A DNA stretch of 58,520 nucleotides from Bacillota bacterium. Its GTDB lineage: Bacteria; Vulcanimicrobiota; JAJTBE01. A model generated the notes under the pieces. It was given only the letters and a program-made list of their open reading frames with translations. It was not told where the DNA came from and did not search any database. The stretch is taken from NCBI GenBank assembly GCA_021287065.1, contig JAJTBE010000007.1, forward strand, positions 1-58,520, given 5' to 3'. Below, one piece after another: positions 9,663 through 17,882 of this stretch. Position 1 is the stretch's first letter; every line of letters begins with the position of its first letter. Position numbers and translations under genes: made by a program.

Positions 9663-11428
9663 TATTTCTGAACTCCTTTCCATGTGCTGGCTGTGGCTTT
9701 TTCAAGTTTAGCTACGGCAATGCCGTATTCATAAAGGATGTTTATGTAAATTGCCTGTGAGTTTGAATAACTTCTGCGGGCGTCATCCAGTTCGAGGGTG
9801 GTTGAGATACCGTTTTCATATCTGGCAAGAGCTATCTGATAGCCTTCTTTGGCAGTTTCCACATCTTTTCTGGATGCGTCCATTTTGGCTTCCATTTCCT
9901 GGATGGACAGGACTGAGTCCTTGACTTCCAGTTTAACTGCTCTTGTCATTTTCTCAAGGTTTTCTTCCAGTTCCTTAATGGATGCTTTAGCCGACATAAC
10001 TTTTGCATTGGTAACGCCGCCATCGAAGATGGGAATGTTTAAAACCAGAGATTGAGTAAAAGTATTTGCATCTCCTGAAAGGCCGCTGAGAGTTTTATTC
10101 TCTGCCACCGACACGAAGGACAGAACTGGATTTTTGTTTGCCATTGCTGCTGCCAGCAATCTATGTGCTGCTTCAATGCTGATTCGCAGTGATTTCAGTT
10201 CGTGGCGGTTTTCAGTTGCCAGTTTCTGTGCATCTTCCAGATTTACCTTAATCATTTTGACTTTGTCAGGTATATCCAGCTCAACCTTTGTCTGAATATC
10301 CATATTCAGGGTGCTTAACATATTGGAAATTGCCATTTCCACATTTTTCTGGTTTGTAATCAGAGTCTGCTGAGCCTGCGAAAAGAAGAGTTCGTTTCTG
10401 AGAACTTCATATCTGGGCTGAATGCCTGCATCAAACAGATCGTTTGCCAGCTTGAGCTGTTCCCTTACGATATCGATGTTCTCTTTTGCCACGCTTCTGT
10501 TGCCTTCTGCTCTGAGAGCTTCGAAATAGCTCTGTTTGGCTGAATAAGCTACATCCTGATAGACCTTCTGGTAGTTCTCCTCGGCAGCCTGAACATTCAG
10601 AGCTGCAGCGGAGATGGCATTTTCAGCATTTCCAAAGGTGGAAATTACTTTTTCCAGAGTTGCTCTTCCGGTAAAATTATCGTGAACGCTCAGATTCAGT
10701 TTCATACCCATAACGTCCACTGTAGCAGCCGGATCCAGTCTTGTGTAGGATCCATAAAGTTTAAATTTGAATTCAAGAGCGCTTTTGGCGTCTATATACT
10801 GTGATCTTGCCTGATTAATCTTTTCTTTGGCAATGAGTATATCGGGGTGTTTTGACACCGCATACTGCACTGCTTTGTCGTAATCAATTTTTTCAGGAAC
10901 GGGTCCCTGTTCCGATACTACTGTTGTATCAGCAGGACTGACGCATTTTGGCGGTGCCTGAGCAGTCTGCTCAGACGCTGCTTTTTCGCCGGTTTTACCG
11001 GTTTCGTTTAATTGTGCGCCGTATCCCTTCTTATCGGAAGCTGAAACTTTTTTTGCTTCTGATTTTCCTTTAGGCTGTGCGACACAGATTTTCTGGTCTG
11101 TAAAGCCACACCCGCTTTTGGAGGCTGACATTGTTCCTGTAGAAAAACAGGAGTTTTTGTCGGCAGCTTTCCCGGCTTTCTGTGTCTTAACTGATTTATT
11201 GCCTGCTTCTTTGTCCAAAGGTTTAAGTCCGGCAGGTGTTGACTGAACCACCGGCTTAATACCTGCTGTAACGGGCTGAGTCACTTCAGCCTGCTGAACG
11301 ACTGAGCTTCCGGTATTACCGGAAGGCGCATTTGATGCATCTTCTGCATACGCTCCGCCGCCTGCTGCTGTGACCCAGAAAGCAACTGCAAGAAATGCTG
11401 CTGTGATTTTTCCTGATAATTCACTCAT
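9662..11428 (-). CDS. TolC-family outer-membrane efflux protein with long Cys-containing N-terminal extension
   Basis: Outer-membrane channel of the tripartite pump. The signal peptide is residues 1-28 (cleavage near AYA-ED). Two outer-membrane-efflux repeats occupy about 182-380 and 395-585, rich in long helices and Asn/Gln. Between signal and channel lie about 150 residues of Lys/Ser/Gly/Ala-rich, probably disordered sequence with four cysteines (94, 107, 115, 162), unlike ordinary TolC proteins. The total of 588 residues is longer than the usual 420-490. ATG start with AGGAGC 7 bases upstream. First structural gene after tetR, 122 bases downstream of it. Confidence 0.92.
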   Translation of the reverse strand: MSELSGKITAAFLAVAFWVTAAGGGAYAEDASNAPSGNTGSSVVQQAEVTQPVTAGIKPVVQSTPAGLKPLDKEAGNKSVKTQKAGKAADKNSCFSTGTMSASKSGCGFTDQKICVAQPKGKSEAKKVSASDKKGYGAQLNETGKTGEKAASEQTAQAPPKCVSPADTTVVSEQGPVPEKIDYDKAVQYAVSKHPDILIAKEKINQARSQYIDAKSALEFKFKLYGSYTRLDPAATVDVMGMKLNLSVHDNFTGRATLEKVISTFGNAENAISAAALNVQAAEENYQKVYQDVAYSAKQSYFEALRAEGNRSVAKENIDIVREQLKLANDLFDAGIQPRYEVLRNELFFSQAQQTLITNQKNVEMAISNMLSTLNMDIQTKVELDIPDKVKMIKVNLEDAQKLATENRHELKSLRISIEAAHRLLAAAMANKNPVLSFVSVAENKTLSGLSGDANTFTQSLVLNIPIFDGGVTNAKVMSAKASIKELEENLEKMTRAVKLEVKDSVLSIQEMEAKMDASRKDVETAKEGYQIALARYENGISTTLELDDARRSYSNSQAIYINILYEYGIAVAKLEKATASTWKGVQK

Positions 11429-11550
11429 GTTAGTTGCTCCTGGTATAGATTCCGCTATTTAATGTGTTTTTTATTTTTTCCGGATTTTTACTTCCGGGTG
11501 ATATAGTGGGTGCAGAGTCCGGAATTTCTCATCCGTGCTCCGGCTTTCAG

Positions 11551-12153
11551 TTAATTTCTTACATAGATTCCGCTTACTATCAGACTTTGTATGTTCTTCC
11601 TGATTTCATCTTCCTGATAATCAGGTCTGCAGGGCATATGGATAAAGAATGCGCTAATCATACCCATAATAGCCTTGGCAACGATTTCAGCATTGATCTC
11701 CGCCAGTTCGCCTGCTGCAATACCTTCATTAAGCAGATTAATCAGAGGTTTTCTGACATAAGCTGACATTTCTTCAAGAGACAGCGAAAGGTCAGGTCCC
11801 ATTCCAAAAATTGACTGCAGTACAATTCCCGGAACATGCTTTGTTTCTGAGAAGAACCTTATATAACCGCCAATAACATTGTCAAATTTCTCTCTGAATG
11901 TTTTGGCTTTATCCACTTCTTCATAGAGAAATTTTGCTTTCTGTGCAGCATAATGGATAATGGACTTATAAAGGTTTTCTTTTGAATTGAAGTAGTAGAA
12001 CAATAATGATTTGTTCACGCCTGCATCCGTGGCGATTTCTTTTACTGAGGTGCCGTGGTAGCCTTTAGTTGCAAAGCTTTCAAGGGCTGATTCGAGGATT
12101 TTTTCTTTAACCCCGGGTTCAACATTTGCTCTTTCAATCATTATCAATCCCAT
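11551..12153 (-). CDS. TetR-family transcriptional repressor of the efflux operon
   Basis: Residues about 12-60 are a TetR helix-turn-helix (ALESFATKGYHGTSVKEIA, then GVNKSLLFYYFNSKENLY). The remaining 140 residues are the helical ligand-binding and dimer domain typical of a 200-residue TetR. It is followed on the same strand by tolC, adaptor and RND genes, and a 25-bp near-palindrome lies 16 bases before its start, so it probably represses its own operon until a pump substrate binds. ATG 12153 has AAGGG 5 bases upstream. The ligand is unknown. Confidence 0.92.
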   Translation of the reverse strand: MGLIMIERANVEPGVKEKILESALESFATKGYHGTSVKEIATDAGVNKSLLFYYFNSKENLYKSIIHYAAQKAKFLYEEVDKAKTFREKFDNVIGGYIRFFSETKHVPGIVLQSIFGMGPDLSLSLEEMSAYVRKPLINLLNEGIAAGELAEINAEIVAKAIMGMISAFFIHMPCRPDYQEDEIRKNIQSLIVSGIYVRN

Positions 12154-12168
12154 TCTTTCCCTTTCGAT

Positions 12169-12195
12169 TAACCAGTTGGTTTAACCGACTGGTTA
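12169..12195. promoter_or_regulatory. Palindromic TetR operator
   Basis: Half-sites AACCAGTTGGTT (12170-12181) and AACCGACTGGTT (12183-12194) are reverse complements with one mismatch around a central T; the flanking T/A pair extends the symmetry to 27 bases. The site lies just upstream of tetR and in the divergent gap to the nucleotidyltransferase gene. Its size and symmetry fit a TetR dimer site; binding is inferred. Confidence 0.75.
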
Positions 12196-12342
12196 GTTTT
12201 TATATTTCCGCATATGTAAATATTTCCTTCTGCATGACAAAGTTTATATAAAAATTTTTTAACACTCTGTATTTTAAACGGGAGAAGGATTTTATCAGGC
12301 ACAGGAAAAAAGACAATAGAAAACCCCTACAGGGAGAAACCT

Positions 12343-13107
12343 ATGGAAAACAAAGTTCTTCAAACCCTGAATGTAAGGGAAAAAGATAAACAGGCTATTG
12401 AAAAATTTATTGAAACACTGATATCAAAATTTCATGAAGATCTTATGACTGTTTTGATATACGGTTCCGCCGTAAAGGACAATTACTTTCCCGGATCGTC
12501 GGACTTGAACATCATGGTTGTCTTTAAAACCTTCAACTCGGCACATCTGAAAGTTATCTCCCCTATAGTAAAAGGATTCAGAGGCAGGGACAGAATATCA
12601 GCACTGGTTCTTGGTTACAACGAAATCCTTGACTCAGCAGATGTTTTTCCCATCAGATTTCTCGACATAAAACAACATCACCAGCTCTTATACGGCACAG
12701 ATTTGTTTGCCGATCTGGTTATAGAAACCAGACACCTGAGATACGAACTGGAAAGACAGGTCAGAAACATCAACATGAGGCTGCGCCAGATGTATATGCA
12801 CAGCAACTACACCGCAGCCGAACTCCGGGACATGATTGTGTCGGACCTCTCAGGATTTACACACCATATGGCAACCCTGCTCTATCTCTTCGGAGAAGAG
12901 CCGCCGGTAAAAAAAGAAGATATTATCGCAAGATCCGCAGAAGTTTTTGGAGTGGATGCCAATGTCCTCAACAAAATCATTGCACTGAAAAAAGGTGGCA
13001 ATACACCGCCAAAGTCCATAATGGAAGAACTTTTTGATGCTTATCTCCAGACTGTGGGCAAAATAGAAGACATGACCGACAAACTGAAAATCCCCGATGG
13101 CGCTTGA
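12343..13107 (+). CDS. Nucleotidyltransferase-fold protein, probably altered active site
   Basis: The N-terminal 60 residues carry the pol-beta nucleotidyltransferase signature: hydrophobic strand, Gly41-Ser42, then SSDLNIMVVF. The usual Asp-x-Asp metal pair is Asp54-Leu-Asn56, so one metal ligand is lost and activity may be weak or absent. Residues about 130-250 are helical, resembling the substrate-binding helices seen behind such domains in stand-alone transferases. No toxin-antitoxin partner of HEPN type is adjacent. ATG with GGGAG 6 bases upstream. Divergent from tetR. Function unknown. Confidence 0.75.
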   Translation: MENKVLQTLNVREKDKQAIEKFIETLISKFHEDLMTVLIYGSAVKDNYFPGSSDLNIMVVFKTFNSAHLKVISPIVKGFRGRDRISALVLGYNEILDSADVFPIRFLDIKQHHQLLYGTDLFADLVIETRHLRYELERQVRNINMRLRQMYMHSNYTAAELRDMIVSDLSGFTHHMATLLYLFGEEPPVKKEDIIARSAEVFGVDANVLNKIIALKKGGNTPPKSIMEELFDAYLQTVGKIEDMTDKLKIPDGA

Positions 13108-13132
13108 CTTTCTCCCGTTTTTACCTTATAAT
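13104..13132 (+). promoter_or_regulatory. Sigma-70 promoter, TTGACT-17-TATAAT
   Basis: The -35 TTGACT (13104-13109) and -10 TATAAT (13127-13132) are separated by 17 bases, close to consensus. The expected RNA start is near 13139, which rules out the ATG at 13138 as the start of the next gene and supports 13195. It overlaps the last codon of the nucleotidyltransferase gene. Confidence 0.85.
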
Positions 13133-13194
13133 AACGGATGGTAAAAAAATATAAAAATAACATGTGTTCCGCCATGTTGAAAGGGGATCTGCAA

Positions 13195-13731
13195 ATGGGT
13201 ATGAATGTTGGTGATGTCAATTCCGGTTTCCGGACCTTTGCCAATACTGACACAGCACAGAAGGCAAAACAGGTTATCGACGAGGTAAATGCCGCAGCTT
13301 CACAGATGATAAATGTTGATGATAAAGTGGACATAGACCTCAACAAAGCAAAAGGTGAAGTTAAAGTCAAAAAATCGAATCTGGGGCAGGCAGGAGGAGA
13401 TTTCTACACAGGCTCACTCTCATACGATGCCGCCACAGGAAGCAAGAGCGAAATGTATGTGGATGTTCTCAAAGATCCCAAAAATCTTAAACATACGCTC
13501 CAATACGACAAGGATTACCAGTCAATCCCCATCTTCGGAAAGAAGAAAGAACTGTATGAAAAAACCACACCAGATGATCTCTTCCCGTTTAAAAAATTCA
13601 TACAGACAGTTACCATAGATCCACAATCAGGCAAAATCGAATATTCGGAGAGAATTCACGATCAGATGGACGACATCAACCCACATCCCCCATTCCCGCC
13701 GAATCCCCCGATTCCGCCCTACCCCCACTAA
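13195..13731 (+). CDS. Hypothetical protein with proline-rich tail
   Basis: I do not recognise this 178-residue protein. It has no signal peptide or membrane segment. The body is polar and the last 17 residues are Pro-rich (PHPPFPPNPPIPPYPH). ATG 13195 is chosen over ATG 13138 because AAGGGG lies 8 bases upstream and the promoter at 13104-13132 would start RNA at about 13139. It is a single-gene unit, with its own strong promoter before it and a terminator after it, which suggests a well-expressed protein. Confidence 0.75.
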   Translation: MGMNVGDVNSGFRTFANTDTAQKAKQVIDEVNAAASQMINVDDKVDIDLNKAKGEVKVKKSNLGQAGGDFYTGSLSYDAATGSKSEMYVDVLKDPKNLKHTLQYDKDYQSIPIFGKKKELYEKTTPDDLFPFKKFIQTVTIDPQSGKIEYSERIHDQMDDINPHPPFPPNPPIPPYPH

Positions 13732-13751
13732 ATTTAACAAACAGCCAAAAC

Positions 13752-13785
13752 AAAACGCATCGGATATATGTCCGGTGCGTTTTTT
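13752..13785. terminator. Bidirectional rho-independent terminator
   Basis: The stem CGCATCGGA (13756-13764) pairs with TCCGGTGCG (13771-13779), one G-T pair, loop TATATG. T6 follows on the plus strand and A4 precedes it. It sits between convergent genes and can serve both the Pro-tail protein (plus) and the membrane protein at 13789 (minus). Confidence 0.85.
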
Positions 13786-13788
13786 GAA

Positions 13789-15432
13789 TCAGAACTTTCT
13801 AATCCCTAAAACCAAATCGGATCCCGAAAGAGAAATCAGAAATCCGTCACTGACAAAACAGTATTTTATATCATCTATGATGAAATCCGATTGAATTTTT
13901 CCATTTTCATCAATAATAATAAACCTTATCTCACCTTTTTTTTCATAAATGGGAATGACTACGGTTTTATTTTCTGAGCTGTAACCTGAACAATATACTA
14001 ATAATTCTTTATTTTCACGCAGCACAATATCTCTGCTTTTAATATTAAGAACGGTAATTACTTTTTTGCCACTAAGGATTAAAAGATCTCCAAAGAGTTT
14101 TTCAGCATAAAAAACCTGCTGTCCAGCTTCCTGTTCATAAATAACTTCGTTCTTGCCGGAATGGGGATCAGACAGAACTATCCTGCTTTCTCCGGCAATA
14201 ATCAAGCTGTTTGAGTAACTGAAAAACCGCAGGGAATCACTGGATTTGAAAGGCATAATTATTTTGGCAGGCTTGCTGAACACCGCAAGGTCAGAATTAA
14301 ATTCAGCAAAATAGCATTCTTTTTTTGTGTTGGCAATTTCGGTAAATATCAGAAATTTTCCGGTTACTAAAGGATCTTCTGCGTTTTCAAATTTACATAT
14401 TGTTTTAAGGGAATCAGGGTTTAAAACTCTTATAATGGAATCCTTGTTTCCATATCCACCTTCCTGAGTTACAAGACAGGCTATATCCCGATGTGATGAT
14501 TGATTCTTCACTGCTATCAATCTAAACAGATTATTAACTGGAAACATACCTTTGAAGGTCAGGTCTTTACTATTGAATACAGCTATATTTTTTCTTCCTG
14601 CGATATAAATTGATTCACCGCAAACAACATCAAATTTTCTCATCAAATCAATCTCAGGAAATTTTCTTTTAACAAGTTTTCCGGTTACGGTATCAAAACG
14701 GCATAAATACAGATTACGCCAGTCGTTCAAATCAGCCATTCTGCAGGTTTTGGTTATATTCTTTGTATTGGCAGTGAAAAGAATTACATTGTTTTTAAAA
14801 TTTAATATTGTGAAAGACTCAAACTCCGGACAGAGTTTTTTTAAACTGATCTTCCCTGATTTTCCGGTTGTCAACTTTTTACACTCTGACCCATAAACGG
14901 GATAAACGGTAAACAGTGCTATGAACAGAAAAATTGTAACCAAACGGTGCCTTTTCAGCCTGTATTTCCTGCACACATTACATATATAAGCTCCGAGGAG
15001 AAACATCAGGGCGAGGACTGTTATTGTCCGCCCTGCTACATAGACGATTTCGTCAGGTCTGATGGGGAGTATTTTTTCCGGAGCTGTTCCTGCCACAGAA
15101 ATCGAATATAAAATCATAATCCGGATTATTGCAGGAGCTATGGAAAGGAGTCCGGCAACTTTGTTTCCCGGTTTTCCGCTATAGCTTAGAATTACACCCG
15201 TTACCACCGGGAAGAGAAATACATAAAATATCCGTATGTCATCAATGATAAGAAAATTTCTTAAATTTTTTATATTCAACAGATAATCGGAAATCATTAA
15301 TCCGTTCTGATAAAAAACAAAGTCCGATATTACCGCTGCTATGAGCCATGGGATTATTATCAGGTAACCGGAAAAGAGACCTTCGGATTCTCTCCGGTCT
15401 GCAGGGTTCTCTGATATTGCTTCTGATTTCAT
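13789..15432 (-). CDS. Hypothetical membrane protein with C-terminal propeller-like domain
   Basis: Not recognised. The N-terminal 190 residues hold about five hydrophobic segments (near 22-42, 68-88, 92-118, 130-150, 163-180). The remaining 350 residues are soluble and beta-rich, with repeated short strands and hydrophobic patterns as in a beta-propeller or WD-like sensor, but with no clear repeat signature. ATG with AGGAG 6 bases upstream. It follows a second small membrane protein on the same strand by 20 bases, so the two are likely co-transcribed. Lower GC than its neighbours. Role unknown. Confidence 0.7.
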   Translation of the reverse strand: MKSEAISENPADRRESEGLFSGYLIIIPWLIAAVISDFVFYQNGLMISDYLLNIKNLRNFLIIDDIRIFYVFLFPVVTGVILSYSGKPGNKVAGLLSIAPAIIRIMILYSISVAGTAPEKILPIRPDEIVYVAGRTITVLALMFLLGAYICNVCRKYRLKRHRLVTIFLFIALFTVYPVYGSECKKLTTGKSGKISLKKLCPEFESFTILNFKNNVILFTANTKNITKTCRMADLNDWRNLYLCRFDTVTGKLVKRKFPEIDLMRKFDVVCGESIYIAGRKNIAVFNSKDLTFKGMFPVNNLFRLIAVKNQSSHRDIACLVTQEGGYGNKDSIIRVLNPDSLKTICKFENAEDPLVTGKFLIFTEIANTKKECYFAEFNSDLAVFSKPAKIIMPFKSSDSLRFFSYSNSLIIAGESRIVLSDPHSGKNEVIYEQEAGQQVFYAEKLFGDLLILSGKKVITVLNIKSRDIVLRENKELLVYCSGYSSENKTVVIPIYEKKGEIRFIIIDENGKIQSDFIIDDIKYCFVSDGFLISLSGSDLVLGIRKF

Positions 15433-15452
15433 AATCTTCTCCTTTTTACGGA

Positions 15453-15824
15453 TTAGTTAAGATGAGAGCAGAAAAATTGTGCCAATGGTCCAAAAATAAC
15501 AATAGCTGTCACGAGTATGGCGGCACCCAAAGCGATGTTAATTGTTGCAAAGTGATTTTCACTCAGTTTTTTTCCTTTTATAACAATCAGAACTGCAAAA
15601 GGGCATACAGCGGCAATCCAGAACCAGCCAGGGAAATCAATACGGTCTTTCAGTATTCCCGTTGATTTGAGAATCCAAAGCCATGCCAGTGTGAGGGAAG
15701 GATATGTTCCCTCACAACTATTGTAAGCCCACATACAGCAAATACTTGTTTTACTCAAAAGAAGATAGGCAAGAATGGACACAAGCAGAATTGTCAGGAA
15801 TGAAAACTTCTGTAGCTGTTTCAA
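15453..15824 (-). CDS. Hypothetical small membrane protein
   Basis: 123 residues with three or four membrane segments (about 8-25, 44-54, 67-82, 94-118) and four cysteines in the first half and at the C-terminus. The start is TTG (15824), with GGAG about 10 bases upstream. It is upstream of, and probably co-transcribed with, the larger membrane/propeller protein. No family recognised. Confidence 0.6.
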   Translation of the reverse strand: MKQLQKFSFLTILLVSILAYLLLSKTSICCMWAYNSCEGTYPSLTLAWLWILKSTGILKDRIDFPGWFWIAAVCPFAVLIVIKGKKLSENHFATINIALGAAILVTAIVIFGPLAQFFCSHLN

Positions 15825-15949
15825 AGTGAAGCTTCTCCTTTCGGTTTTTTAACTATTAACTACCATAATAACCCGAAAAACTTCTCAAACCCCGTATGCA
15901 GAAATTCGCATTATTCCAATATTCTCTGAGATCAGATACAGGGTAAATC

Positions 15950-16250
15950 CCAATGCCACTGAATTAGCAAAATTTACTCTAATCCCCAAGCTGAATACTC
16001 CTGTTTTTCAAGGAAGGAGGTTCGGAGGGTAACCTCGCTTTTTCTAAAAAAGCGTGGTTCCCTCTGACGGTCCCCAAACCTCTGGTCGATCCAAATCCCC
16101 CCCGGTCGGTCCCCCAAATCAAAAGTTTTGGGATGGAGGTCCGGAGGAAACTTTTTTCAAAAAGTTTTCTCCGGGAGCTGGGCAAACGGACATAATTCCT
16201 GTGATCAATCAGACAAATCCATTCCTTCATTTTTGGGCATTGGGATAACT
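15950..16250. repeat. Family A repeat, complete copy (inverted relative to 1-366)
   Basis: It runs from CACTGAATTAGCAAAATTTA to the GGGCATTGGG end motif. Hairpin I is at 16025-16064 (GAGGG-n-AACC, CGCTTTTT/AAAAAGCG, GGTTCCCTC). Hairpin II is at 16141-16174 (CCGGAG, AAACTTTTT/AAAAAGTTT, CTCCGG). Between them lies a CGGTCGGTCCCCC linker. No coding potential of note. Confidence 0.85.
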
Positions 16251-16784
16251 CCCCCCAACTTACCTCAAATGGACTTCCAACCCTGACATAATCATATATA
16301 TCGGGGATAGGGTGCGCAGCTACTATATATCAGATATGACATCATTTCATATTAATCTGCGGGAGTCGGCAACTATTCACCACATTTCTCTGAGATCAGA
16401 TACGAGCTTCAGCCGCTTCCGGATTATGTCCCGTCAACTTTGGCTGTAAGCTGCTGAAGCAGCTCTAAAGGAGAGTTCGGGTTGCATTTTACCACGGGAT
16501 AAATCCCATGGCTTTTCTCATTGTGTCAGACATGAAAACATTACATCATTTTGATTTTTTTGCAGAGGCTGAATAGTAACGGGAGTCGAATATTGTGATA
16601 GTTCATGAAATAAACATTTTCCATATATTTTTTATATAAAGTATTTTTTTCCTTTTTGATTATTTTTATTGAATTTTATTCATCGTACGAATTGTTCGGA
16701 AGGTGGAGGGAAGAGAGATTTGTTATTTGATTTTGTGGCGAGGGTGCCCCCCACCCTGCGGGCGGGGTTTTAAATCCGAAAATG
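16251..16784. other. Gene-free stretch with scattered hairpins
   Basis: I see no gene in about 530 bases. An 18-base direct repeat (TTCTCTGAGATCAGATAC) lies at 15922-15939 and 16386-16403, flanking the family A copy. Hairpins: GCTTCAGC/GCTGAAGC (16406-16460), CCACGGGAT/ATCCCATGG (16492-16511), and AGGGTG/CACCCT (16741-16757). The last resembles family B sequence. Bases 16540-16735 are AT-rich with nothing recognised. Confidence 0.5.
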
Positions 16785-16810
16785 AAAAAGCCGGTTGTTG
16801 CCGGCTTTTT
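16785..16810 (-). terminator. Terminator of the fab operon
   Basis: AAAAAGCCGG (16785-16794) pairs perfectly with CCGGCTTTTT (16801-16810), loop TTGTTG, 20 bases past the acpP stop. The U-run for minus-strand RNA comes from the A5. Confidence 0.88.
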
Positions 16811-16830
16811 CTCTTATATTTCGAAGTCCA

Positions 16831-17064
16831 CTACTCGGATTTCTTCTGAATGAAGTTGATAGCATCCTGTACGGTGACAATCTGCTCTGCATCCTCATCG
16901 GAAATCTCGATATTGAACTCTCCTTCGATTGCCATGACGAGCTCTACTCTGTCGAGTGAGTCTGCGCCCAGATCGTCGGTGATAGAGGCTTCGGGGGTTA
17001 CCTGTTCGATATCAACACCCAGCTGATCTACTATGATTTTCTGAAGTCTTTCCAGAACTGACAT
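16831..17064 (-). CDS. acpP: Acyl carrier protein
   Basis: Carries growing acyl chains on 4'-phosphopantetheine in type II fatty-acid synthesis. 77 residues, acidic, with the DSL attachment motif at Ser36 ([10 protein letters not shown]). Last gene of the operon with fabG 37 bases upstream and a terminator directly after. Ideal Shine-Dalgarno GGAGGTG before the ATG. Confidence 0.98.
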   Translation of the reverse strand: MSVLERLQKIIVDQLGVDIEQVTPEASITDDLGADSLDRVELVMAIEGEFNIEISDEDAEQIVTVQDAINFIQKKSE

Positions 17065-17101
17065 CTATTCACCTCCTCCCGGATTTCGTATTTATTGTTA
17101 A

Positions 17102-17851
17102 TTACATAACCATTCCGCCGTCAATGTGCATGACCTGCCCGGTAATATAGCGGGCATCCTCTGAAACGAGGAAGCGAATAACTTTTGCTACATCTGAAGC
17201 TTCACCGAGGAAACCAAGAGGTATATCTTCAAGCATTTTATTCTTGACTTCTTCGGAAAGTTTATCGGTCATTGCTGTTTTGATAAATCCGGGGGCCACA
17301 GCGTTAACCGTAATATTGCGGGAAGCGAATTCCTTCGCCAGTGATTTGGTAAGGCCTATGACGCCGGCTTTTGAAGCTGCGTAGTTAGCCTGCCCTGTGT
17401 TGCCGATGACGCCGATAACTGAGGCGACATTGACGATTTTCCCGCTGCGGGCTTTTATCATATGCCGGGAAACCGCTTTGCTGAGCAGGAAGACGGATTT
17501 GAGGTTCACTGAGAGAACCAGATCCCAGTCTTCATCCTTCATACGCATAAGGAGGTTATCCCTGGTAATACCTGCATTATTTATAAGGATATCTATTTTG
17601 GAAAAATCCGCAACGACATCTTTTATCATATCCTGTACCTGTTCGGCATTGGATACATCTACCGTATAAGCCCTTGCTTTTCTTCCAAGAGCCAGGATTT
17701 CCTTCTCTGTAGCTTCAACTGCTTCCTTATTAAGGTCGCAAACTGCTACATCGGCGCCCGATTCAGCCAGCAGGAGAGCTGTTGCTTTTCCTATTCCGCC
17801 GCCTGCACCGGTAACCAGTGCTGTTTTACCGAGAAGTTCTATTTTCCTCAC
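17102..17851 (-). CDS. fabG: 3-oxoacyl-ACP reductase
   Basis: NADPH-dependent reductase of the elongation cycle. Short-chain dehydrogenase fold with TGAGGGIG (15-21), NNAG (91-94) and the catalytic Ser144, Tyr157 and Lys161 (YAASK). 249 residues as usual. The GTG start has a purine-rich AAGGGG immediately before it, closer than ideal, so the first codon is not certain. Between fabD and acpP on the same strand. Confidence 0.96.
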   Translation of the reverse strand: MRKIELLGKTALVTGAGGGIGKATALLLAESGADVAVCDLNKEAVEATEKEILALGRKARAYTVDVSNAEQVQDMIKDVVADFSKIDILINNAGITRDNLLMRMKDEDWDLVLSVNLKSVFLLSKAVSRHMIKARSGKIVNVASVIGVIGNTGQANYAASKAGVIGLTKSLAKEFASRNITVNAVAPGFIKTAMTDKLSEEVKNKMLEDIPLGFLGEASDVAKVIRFLVSEDARYITGQVMHIDGGMVM

Positions 17852-17882
17852 CCCTTTTTGAATTTTCCTGAACTATATCTTT

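Noticed and set aside
12343-13107. MNT/HEPN toxin-antitoxin pair
   Set aside because: No separate HEPN toxin gene follows, and the helical C-terminal part is in the same frame.
13138-13194. Longer start for the Pro-tail protein
   Set aside because: The promoter at 13104-13132 would begin RNA at about 13139, and there is no ribosome site before 13138.
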